Below, in pieces: positions 13,701-25,700 of a stretch of 64,000 nucleotides of DNA. The first letter of the stretch is position 1. Each line of letters starts with the position of its first letter. Source of the stretch: Branchiostoma lanceolatum (Eukaryota > Chordata > Leptocardii > Amphioxiformes > Branchiostomatidae); NCBI RefSeq assembly GCF_035083965.1, contig NC_089739.1, positions 9,164,001 through 9,228,000 on the forward strand. The letters run 5' to 3'. Made by a program: the position numbers and the translations under genes. The notes under the pieces were generated by a model. The model saw only the letters and a list, made by a program, of their open reading frames with translations. It searched no databases and had not been told where the DNA came from.

Positions 13701-16700
13701 TTGATGTGTGTACTGCAGGTAGGTAGTAGGTTGACGTCCTCACCTGCGTTTCCCATGTTATAGATTCTTAACTCTTCTTTGTCTTAGATATCGATGAATG
13801 TACGCGAAGTGCTTCCTGTGATCGCAATGCAGCATGCGACAACACGGATGGGTCCTTTACATGCACATGCAAAGCTGGTTATGAAGGTGGCGGACGCACT
13901 TGTCAGGGTAAGTTGTATAACCTCGCTGTTACTGTCCTACCTAAGTTGTAGGTCCTTAGACAAGGTTGGCCAAATGAAATGCAGTACCACCTAGACTATG
14001 AGATGCAACCTGGCCTAACATAGTTCAATAGACTAATTGATCCTATCCCCATACCCCACCAATGTTTGTGTCTGATGCTGCAAGAAAACATAATTCTTGG
14101 TCCATCTTAGTTTCTTATCTAGTTTGGGGACATTTCAACAACGAAGTGGAGTTTGATACAATTCCAACGTACCTACATTTCAAATTCTGGTCGTAAAGGG
14201 AAAGGTAAACGTCACATAGCCTTTGAGGCCGTAGAGATAGTGGGTTGTTAGTCCACTGTACGTCTAGGTATGGTATTGGACGGCGGATACCCCGGCCCAT
14301 CCCTCTCCTTCCACCGCCTTTCATGTCCCCAACCGAAGTTATAAGGCACCTGGGTGAAGTGAGGAAAGTCGTATAAAGTGAATTTTCCGAGGACCAAAAC
14401 TCTAGTCAGAAATGCCAGGAATCGAACCAATGACCTCTTGCTTTTATGTGCGCTAGTTTAACCACTCGATGCTATTTTTCGTTATTATCTTTAACCAATC
14501 ATCTCTGTTTTCTTCATGTTCTCGCATTGCAGACAAAAATGAGTGTGTGGACCCGGGCATCTGCCACACACATGCAGAATGTACCAACTCCGTCGGCTCC
14601 TACAGCTGTAGCTGCAATCTAGGGTACCGCGGCGACGGGACAGTCTGCACCAATGTGGATGAGTGTGATGAACTATTAGACATCTGTGCTCCTGGTCTGG
14701 GGATCTGTACAGATAATACTGGGTCCTATAGCTGTGCATGTAGGGTTGGATATGTGGGAGATGGGATCAATTGTGAAGGTTTGTTACGATTTTAGAATTC
14801 TAAACATGTTCTTGAAAATATACCTAGAGTGTGAAAAAAGCACAAAAACAATGGCACACTGCATACAAGTGATATATCTGCATATGATAAATGATACTGC
14901 CAGTTGAATGTAGCTTCCTGGTTTTGAGGTTGAGACTTGTCTGTAAACAGGTTACCATTAGTTGCTAACAGCGTTTGAAATGTGCAACCTAGGAAGCTCG
15001 AAGTAACAGTTACCATCTGTTGGTACAGAAAATACGTTTTTGTTTAAAACTAGTCTTCATATTATCTCTTCCATAAGGTATTTACATCCACATAAAGCGA
15101 GTGTTGTTGTTAAATGGAGAATACCTAGGTAGACCATCCGATGGTGATTAATACATGATCCTTTTATACGTGATATTGTGATCTTTATATTATCTGATGA
15201 TGACTTTTCAGATCTTGATGAGTGCTCAGATGATGATCTGAACAGCTGCACTGAGAACGCCGACTGCACCAATACGGAGGGCTCTTACATCTGCCTGTGT
15301 GCAGAGGGGTACGAAGGGGACGGTACAATGAGTTGCACAGGTACGTTAATCCCAAATTCTACTGGACGGTACTTCATAAATTGAATTTGTGTAACCCTTA
15401 ATTTCATTATAGGAATATCATGTAAAATGTATGACTGAAAAGACAACAAAACGCACAAAGCGTTTTGACTATGAAATTCATTAAGGTATCTGTGAAATGG
15501 TAGGTCGCAGTGCGATCGCAACGAAGTCGCCACCCAAGTGGAATAAGACTGACAGATAATAACTGGGAGTTCAAGGGAGGTTTCACCCTTTTGTCAATTT
15601 TTTTGAGCACGGAGACCATTACTTGAGATATAAGTGTTGTGTCCATTCTACCATGCATTTCCATAACATCAACGTTACTTTCTCTCAACTGTCCCATACA
15701 GACGTAGACGAGTGTGCAAGGAATATAAGTAACTGCGCACAGGAGGCAGCCTGCACCAACACTCCGGGGTCTTACCTCTGTTCGTGTAACGATGGATTCG
15801 CCGGAAATGGGATTCAGTGTGAAGGTAACCATTTAACATTTCTCCTCACAGATGAAACAAGGAAGGGTCTGAACAATACATTTCAGCTATATTCTAGAAA
15901 GCAATATAGTTCTATCAATTATCACATATCACTATCTTCACACAGGATTTTGATAAAAAAATACATTGTATCTTAAAATAAATCACCCATGAATCAACAC
16001 CTGCCGTTCTGTACAATATTTCTGTAAGTATGCACATTGCAAATCAAACGTTAATCAATCTGTATACTTTTTGGCTGATTAATCAACGATTACATCGCGT
16101 TGCTGTAGACATTGATGAATGTGTGAGGGGAGAAGATGACTGTGACGATGACACAAAAGCCGTCTGCACCAACCTGATTGGAGGATACAACTGCGCATGC
16201 TTCAATGGTTACCAAGGAGACGGGAGGAGCTGCACAGGTAGGGGCACATTGAAATCTGATTTGAAAGTGTTTCTCATCTTCCAAAATAGTAGATTATTCT
16301 TCAACTACATCCTACCAAGGAGCTCTTTAGTACAACGCAAACTCTTTTTGGCTTTCAAAGTAGCCAATAAACCAGCTAAGGAACGAAGCAGTTTAACCAC
16401 ACAGGGTCTGACTGATTTTAGGACAAAAAGTGGGGAAATGCAAAATTAGATGTTAACATCAGTACCATATCCTCCACAGATATTAACGAGTGCATGACTG
16501 ACAATGGCCAATGCTCTCACAGCTGCTCCAACGCCGCGGGAAGTTATACATGTGGATGTGATAGTGGATACAGGCTAGCAGTCAATGGTTTCCAGTGTGA
16601 TGGTGAAAGACATTCTTTTTGTACTTCTTAATCAGAATACATTCTTTTTGTACTTCTTACTCAGTCTTTAACTGACAAATACATAGATCAATGGCTACCA

Positions 16701-19700
16701 AAGTGGTCTTGACAAGTTAGTGTTAGTTACTGTATTAACTGCAATATGACGATATCTACCGCTCGGGTATAACGTACAGGTTTTGTTACAATGTTTCGCA
16801 TATGTTGATATTTGGCATGAAGACTAATCATATCAGATACTCTTATTCATCACCATAGAAATTGCACCTTTTGTAAAGTGAATTACAAGCCTGAAGATAA
16901 AACCCAACTTTTTGATTTGATTATGGTTGGACCGAATGAATGTTAGCAATGAAGATATCGTGGTCGCAAATAAACGCGACAAGGAAAGGGCAATATAGCA
17001 AGTTACAGCTTTCGTTATGTCAGCTTTCTTTGATTGCAAGTATTCAGCAAGTTGACAAGTCTGATCCAGCTCAACGTATCTCTGTAGATATTGACGAATG
17101 TGCAGAACAGTTGGACGACTGTGAACAAGTCTGCTCCAACACAGAAGGTGGATTCAACTGCACCTGTGCTCCTGGATTCACTCAGGTTGGGGACTCGTGC
17201 CAAGGTGATGACCATTTCCGTAGAGAGTTTCGTCAAGATGTTTAAAAAGTTGGTTAGATCCTTAGATGCTGGTGCTGGATCATATACATGTAATTGTGAT
17301 CATTAGTATTCTCTGGATTTTGTTTGGTTATTGTTAAGTTCATTTTCAACAAGTGTGCTTGGTTTCAGGTAACAATAGTCCTGTGGCACTCACTTGGATT
17401 AACGTTGAAAGCAGTTTCCAGATTCTACACACAACGTTTTATTATCCAAATAGTGAAGAGATGATCAAAGACCCTCAGTGCTTTGAGCAAACAGGCAAAC
17501 AGAAAAGGAAAATCTATTTCGCTTCGAGCTCTCTGATGTCGTCGGTTTTTTCCATATCATGTAACGTCACTACAAATTACATTTTCAGCTTCTGAAAACT
17601 GCTCTAGCACCACCTGCATAAATGCGGAGTGCTTTGTGGAGGTGGATGCGGAGAACAGAACCGAGAAGTGCCTGTGCTTATCTGGCTACGACGTCGTCAA
17701 CGATACAGTTTGCGATGGTAAGCTGGGTAGTAGACAAGATGTTCAGTACCAAGGACGGACGGAGTATGCCAACAGGGGTTGTGTAGAAAAATAATTATAG
17801 CAATAGTTGTGTTTCATATTTTACGTAAAACAAACAAAAAAGTCGCTTATCTAGCAAGTATCAGGTGCATAAGGGTACTGTTTAGACCAATGTTTCTAGA
17901 TTTTACATCCAAACTTTGTGAAACGTAAAATTCTTTTGATGATGGTAAGTTTGGATCGATTTTTTTGCTGCTGTTGTTTCTATGCTACGTAGGCTGAATA
18001 ATCATGGTATAGATCTGATGCAGATACTTAAACAAAATGTAATGCTTTTGTTTTAGATATCGACGAATGTTCAGATGACACACTGAATGCCTGTGACCAG
18101 TTGTGCAACAACACAGCCGGCGGATATACGTGTAACTGCAGAAGAGGTTACATGATCGGTACCGATGGTCGCACATGCACTGGTAAGACATCTTTCTTAA
18201 GACACATTCCCGAATATACAACTGACAACAACACATATTTTGATTTTGTATTTGATTTTTCTATATGTAAGTGCCTGCAATGTTGCTCGTAAGCCGGACG
18301 TCCAATTTGTGAGGAGAACCAAACTTTGAGTAGGTTAAAAAGTCCACCACAAGAATCGAAAAGAGTAGGGGTCCTTCTCAGTGTGAGTGGATCAAATCTT
18401 ACAGTCCGGCCTTACGCAGATTCTACATACTGTACAATACGAGTGTGTTATGCATAAAAGGCGGTTAACTGGTTGTAGGAAAGATTTCACTACGTTGCTA
18501 TGTGTTTTTCTTTGTAGTACCACATGAATTATCCCATTTTCGTGTGTCTCTACCCAAACTGCCATTACGACAGTTAAAAAAACATTCTTTTTGACACTTG
18601 ACAGATATAAATGAGTGTGCAGACAATGACCTACATGACTGTGACTCCAACGCCTTCTGCAACAACAACCAGGGTGGATTCACCTGCAGCTGTAGGCAGG
18701 GCTATACGGGGAACGGCACATTCTGTGAAGGTACGTAAACCGTTATGTTACCATTGCAACAGCTATTAGGTATCACACAGTCGGTACAGGGAAACGATGA
18801 AAGGCAATGTTGCAGACTAGGGTGATCACACACGTGGGCGACATGGCTTTGTACATCTTCCACCAGTACAGTTTCTATATTGTACTGGGCCAACTTTCTT
18901 GAATACAACGTGAAAGTCATGCAACTACTTAGTGTAAGATGCGCAATATCTGGTCATTAACCTTCTAAAGTTAAGTTGTAGAACGTAGCCGTTGGGAAAA
19001 GCTTTACACATTTACGAAAAACAAATAAAGACAGAAATATGACAAAAAGAACAAATAGAATAGAATAGAATACACTTTCTGACCAAAGCTTGAGGATATA
19101 GAAGAAAGCATTTCGTTGATTGTTTAAATGTTAGTCTTTATCGGTTGTTGAAGCTACATGTTATACGTTCTTAATGACTGTCCTAACAGACTATGATGAG
19201 TGCACGTTTGGCAGTCGGACCCAGAACTGCAGTGGCAGCGCGCAGTGTGTCAACACTGATGGGGGCTTCAACTGCACCTGCCGCGACGGGTTTATCGGCG
19301 ACGGCTTCTTCTGTGCAGGTAAAGTAGTCTCTCTTTCTTTGGCTGATTTTTCTTTCGTTGTTAAGATTTTCATCCTGGATCAAACTTGAGCTACCCAAAT
19401 TAACGTCACAGAAGGAGTGGATTGCTTGTTTTTAATGACAAAGCCTGGAGGTAATCAGTCGAAAATTTGGGTAAGTCTAATTTTTGTATTGGAAATTACA
19501 GTTCAACATTGATCCAGAATGACATCCGCAAACACAAATGAAATTTCAAGATATTTGTTTTTTGTACTTAAAACTTGAGTGTTAACCTGGCGCAACCATC
19601 TATGTAACAGATGTTTCAAGAGTAATTCATAAGTTTAAAAAAAATCTCTGAAACAAAAATGACTCGAAACTGTATAACCGATCTTGAATTATTGAATAAT

Positions 19701-22700
19701 CCGTGTTTGACTAAAGAAGCCTCCGTGTAAAATGCAAACAAAATGAGATGGATTTCAGACATTATTAAAGGACGTTTTGTTGTCTTCAGATGTCGATGAG
19801 TGCACTGATGGTTCGCAAAAGTGCCACGAACAAGCAACATGTACCAATGTCGTGGGCAGCTTCAACTGTTCCTGCAATGCCGGATACAACGGGACGGGAA
19901 CTATCTGTGAAGGTAGGATTAGGGGAACATTTTTGATTGGATTTTACACTGACATTGTTTATAATCACTTTGTACGTCAAACACATATGGCATTTTTTTC
20001 AAAAGATTAAACTAGCAATGACACATCTCCGTGTTCGCATCTTGTCCAACTCCATTGCTATACATCAATCGACTATAAGACTATGTCAGAAAATACTGTT
20101 ACTATCCACTTGATGCTGTGATTGAACTTCTAACAACGCAATACTTTCTCGCGTCAGACATCAACGAATGTGAAAACGGAATGAGTCCGTGCGATGGGAA
20201 CGCAACTTGCGCCAACAATGCTGGTTCCTTCACCTGCAAATGCAAGGATGGATACACGGGGTCAGGAAGAGCATGTACAGGTAAGCAGTCCTCAACGTTC
20301 TCACAACTTGTTAAAGTTACTACTTTGAAGACGTACACTTGAATCAAAAGTACGTTCGTGATGCATACACAGACATTGATCATTTACTCTTAAAACATAA
20401 GATCAATCTAACTAATGGTTTTATTAAACGGCAAAATGCGGGTTGAATGCTATAAATATATGAGAACTTGTCTGATGTTATTTTTAGCTTTATTGCTTTT
20501 TATCACTGCAAGACAGTTATCCATGTAGATTATTTCACTTCACGATTCGATTGATTAGTGTCTCCTTATGAAGCTACTTGTCACGCTGTCTAAGGTTTAC
20601 AATGTTCAAACAGTGGAGGTTATTGTGTCAATGTCCACGTATGTGAAATGCTAAGTGTTTAAACAAACTACATGTGTTGTACTTTGATGTTTTCAGATGT
20701 GAACGAGTGTTTAAGTGGCCAAGCTGACTGTCATGAACAGGCATCATGCAGAAACACGGAGGGCCACTATGTGTGCACCTGCAATGCTGGCTTCACAGGC
20801 AACGGGACGTACTGCGAAGGTCAGTAGGATCAAGGAGCACCAAATGGAACACAGGCGTACAGGAATAAACGTTTTATGTGAAACAGAGCCTTATTGTATA
20901 TTTAATAACTATTACATTTTGTTATATGCATTTGTTTTTCATCAATGCAATTTTTTTGCTATCAAAATCTTCTGAACATACCTTCTCATCTCACCTATCC
21001 CCAAGCTCTGAAATCTACGTATTACATGATGTGGTAGTTGGTAGACAGCAACGTAATCAATGCATTTTGCCTAGTACTCACTGCAACATCAACCATACAT
21101 CTTTATATTGTATTATATTATAGTATATGCATTCAAAATGACATTATCCTTACCATCGATCGCTAAAATGCCAAGGAATAAACATTTTACCACTCCCAGT
21201 CAAAGATTCTAGATCGAAAGATCAGTAAATCATCATGTATGAAAATAAAGTGACAGGAGAATACTGTGACGGATCAGCACAAAACCATCGATAACACTGA
21301 TTCTAACGAAGTCGTTCACTATTTTTCAGATGAAGATGAGTGTGCAGAAGGCTCAGACACTTGCACAAACGGTTCTGTGTGTACAAACACCGTGGGTTCC
21401 TTCACTTGTCCCTGTAAGCCTGGTTACATCGGAAGTAACTGTGTCGATGTCCGTGAGTGTGAGGAGGACATTGACAACTGTGACGACAACGCAAACTGTA
21501 CGAACACTCCAGGTTCATTTGTCTGCACCTGTCAGTCTGGTTTCGTCGGAAATGGAACAGTCTGTACAGGTGAGAAAGGTTTTCAATATTTGATACATCG
21601 TGAAAGTTTCAAAATTGTGTGAACTAATCATTTTTGTTCATTTCATTTCAACTTTAATTCAGGGACCTGGCCCATATCATACAACATACAAAGGAGAAAG
21701 ACTACATAAAAAATACAATACAATATAACTTATACAAATGATACGATTAGCATATCTTTATCCTATTTGCATTCCCTACAAATCTGTAGGTGCACATTTT
21801 AATGTCACTAGATAAATATTCTTCAGTTATTACCATTAAGAATAAAAGTAAGTGGTATGAAAATGTTTAACTTTAACAACTATCAATTCATTTTGCTAAA
21901 AAATCCCCGAAACTACGTTCTGATGGCTAGCCAACATGATAGTTTTGTGTTTAGATTATATAGCCGATCTGCTGAGTACATGTTTTTTCAACAGACATCA
22001 ACGAATGTGAAAACGGAATGAGTCAGTGCGATGGGAATGCAACTTGCACCAACAACGCTGGGTCCTACACCTGCACGTGTAACGATGGATACATGGGCTC
22101 AGGAATGACATGTACAGGTAAGCAGTCTTTACATCAGTCATGATGTGACATATTTTGTTAAAGTCACTGACGAAAGACAGCGGATGCTATCTGACACGTC
22201 TGACTGTTTCCAAATTTTATCCAGTTGCTTGAGTAACTATTTTTTGGCCAGTCTTTACATCAGTCTCAACTCTATTGCGTGCCAGTTGTAACAGGTGCAA
22301 TGTATGCCAACTTGTACATGCATGACTATTGAACTATTGATATTACCTAACAATTCTGAAGAAGAACTATTCTAATGGATGAATACCAGTAGAGGCAATT
22401 TAGATATGCATGCTAGTACTCTAGAACAGTATGTTTATAACAGTATGTTGCGTCATGAATATATAGCATTGTCTCGTTTTTGCATAGAGCTATAAGCTTG
22501 ATATCTATGTTTTTTTTAGAGAATTCTGAATTATATCAAGTCTCTTACCAACATAGTCATTGAGGATCTATGCAAATAAACATAATAGTGATGACTTTGC
22601 TTACCATTTTTTAGACGAAGACGAGTGCGCAAACAACAATGACAACTGTGACGACAACGCGAACTGTACGAACACCATCGGTTCCTTCACCTGCAACTGT

Positions 22701-25700
22701 CACTCTGGTTACAGAGGAAATGGTGAAGTCTGCACGGGTGAGAAAGGTTTTCAATATTTAATACATCATTGGCCGGGGAAGACAATCCTCACATCACTTT
22801 CAAATCATAACTCTGATTCTTTTGTTGTTATGTAGGCTTGATATCATCGGCTTACAGAAGATTCTAAAGTCTGTTACAGACATAGTCATTGGTGATTTAT
22901 GCAAATGAACATGCCAGTAATACTGACGACTCTGTTTATCATTCTTCAGACGAAGATGAGTGCGCAAATAGCGTTGCCAACTGTGATGATAACGCTGACT
23001 GTACAAACACCCCCGGTTCCTTCATCTGCACTTGTCAGTCTGGTTACAGAGGAAATGGTGAAGTCTGTACAGGTGAAAAAAGTTTTCTATATTTGATACA
23101 TCATGAATTTTTAAAAGCTCTATGAACAATTGATACGATTTACATTCAACTGTAAACCTGTAGGGGCACATTGTTATGACACTGTGAATAAATTGTTCTT
23201 CGTTTATTTCCATTGAGAATAAAAGGTGCGTATTGTGAAAATGTATAGCTCCAACAACTATCAATTCATTTTCTGAAGAATCCCCCGAAACCATGTCCTT
23301 GCGGCTTATCAATGATATAACAGGATAAGGAGTGTTTAAATGACTGATTACGTGATTTTCTCATCAGACATCAACGAATGTGAAAATGGAATGAGTCAGT
23401 GCGATGTGAATGCAACGTGCACCAACAATGCTGGCTCGTACACCTGTACGTGTAATGGTGGATACACGGGGACAGGAAGAACATGTACAGGTAAGCAGTC
23501 TTTACATCTCTCTCACATTATAAATCTGATTCTTTTGTTGTATGTTTGATATCTATTCTGCTGTTATGTCCTATGTTGATTTCTATTGAATTATTGCATT
23601 GACTACAGCAGCAACCACAGTTAACAGCACGGCAGCTCCGACGACACCAACTCCAGTGACTGCTACTCCTGGGCCACGTGAGTCCATATTCATATACATA
23701 TACTACATATACATGTCCGCTATCATCTTTTTAATGTGAAATTCGTATTTGGTGGGGTTGGTGCATTAACTCGTTGGTGCATTAACTATCATATTATGCA
23801 TATAATGGTTAATGCACTCGTTACATGAACTCAATGTCTTCTGTTGGGGAATTTGCAGTGGCACATGAAAAACACATGACAGATCATACCAATTGATGCT
23901 ATTTGTTTTACACAACGGATGTTTGAGTTTTGGTATTTTACAGCAAAACCTCGGAAGTTTGTACCAGCACAAATAACGATGGACATAGATTTCAATGACG
24001 AATACAACGACAGGACGTCAACAAAGTACATCGAACTATCATCACAGTTGAAAACATCGGTGAGTATACCTAAATACTTTCTACCTTGTTTGTGTGTCCA
24101 GCATATCATCCCACGTGCCACTAACTCTTAGTCTATATTCATTTAAAAGTTCATCTGCATCGGTAGAAGTCATTCCGGATCAAAGTTAAACTAATTTGCC
24201 AAAATAAAAATGGACGTGCCAAGATTGTCGACTGATCAGCTGCAGTCTTTGTCAAGTCTATATTGTATTCTCTCAATCTGTAGTCTGTAAGCATTGGTCC
24301 ATCTCTTGAGATGACAACAGTGCTCTAATTTGAATAACCATGGGCGTCGACTGTCGACTCTGAAGTCCGATCTTTGAATGGCACTCGCGGACAACATTCG
24401 ATGCATTCAAAAATTGTGAATGGAAATATGTTTAAAATCAATAACGTTTATCTATTTTTAAATTCATCTCCTCTAGCTCTCGGTCGTCTATTTTGGAATT
24501 CAAGGGTTCATCGAGATCATCATCATACGATTCTTGTAAGTACAGACAACATAAACACACAATTTCGAAAATCATATCCAGTTGCTTGAGTAACTGCTAT
24601 TTGACGTATCTTATTACCTGGATGTCTAACCTCCATCGACGTGCACTGAAATATACCTCTGGGTATTCTGTCATTGCAGATGTAATGCCAGTGGTATAAA
24701 TGGAAGATGTAATGCAAATGACTCAGGGTATAAAACTTTGAATTCATACCGCTGGGCATTTCTGATCTCTAAGCTTTACCTAGTACCAACGTTTTGACCA
24801 ATTACCACTATTCTAGCACAGCTTTACTGTTACTTGGATTTCTACTATATTAAGTCACAACTATGTCATTAAATGTTGTTGACCATTAGCCCAGGCAGTG
24901 TTAAAGCCAATTTCGCAGCTGTATTCACCGTGGAGGGTTCTGCACCTGATGTCAGCATCCAGCAGGTAGCGAAGGCTAACCTCCAGGAGGCAATTGACAA
25001 TGGGACGTTTGACCCCACACTTCAGGTTACCAACAGTGATAGCCTTCAGGCGGTCACACTCACTGACGAGGGTAGGTGTCATTGAAAAACTTGTTCGAAG
25101 CACACAACAGTATGTGATCGCCCTAGTGATTGTTAATTTGTTGTAAATAGGAGTCATGTGCTTTCGTCGTCTGATTGAACTTGACCTCATTGTTATCAGG
25201 GATTGGGTGGCCAAACTGTTTGTGTGTGTGTTTGTGTATGTGTGTACGTGCTTGCGTGTATGTATGCGTGTGTGTGTTTGTGTAATGCGTGTGTGTGTAT
25301 GTGTGTGTGCCTGTGTGTGTGTTATCGTGTGCGTTATCGTGTGTGTTTCTTTGTGTGTTTGTGTGTTCGCCATCTTGCGTTCACTTATGTTTTGGTTTCC
25401 ATTAAACTCTGCTCACTATTCTGCACTATACATCGTCAGAGTCGCTTTCTCTTTTTCTTATTGTCAGCTATAGTATATATGTATCATTATTTTTTGACTT
25501 GAGGAACTGCAAACTCTTTATAGACCGCGTTGAGGTAAAGAAACTGACGTAGAAATTGTCCGGTCAGAGACACAACAAAGAGATATGATGTTGTTCAATC
25601 TGTTGCAGAGTTGGATCAAGTGTTTGAGGAGTTCTGCAATTTGCCGTGTGGGGAGGGGGCCGTGTGCACACGGGGTGAGCCGTATCCTGGGGCCATCGTG

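Noticed and set aside
15407-15832. 141-codon minus-strand ORF
   Set aside because: Antisense to EGF exon 15702-15824 and intron sequence.
22560-23125. Possible separate small EGF genes
   Set aside because: Each ATG lies in intron sequence upstream of a phase-1 acceptor; the exons fit the single large gene.
25156-25502. Overlapping Cys/Val-rich ORFs on plus and a His/Thr-rich ORF on minus (24861-25373)
   Set aside because: Translation of the (TG)n tract; no splice or domain support, and the minus ORF is antisense to the SEA exon.
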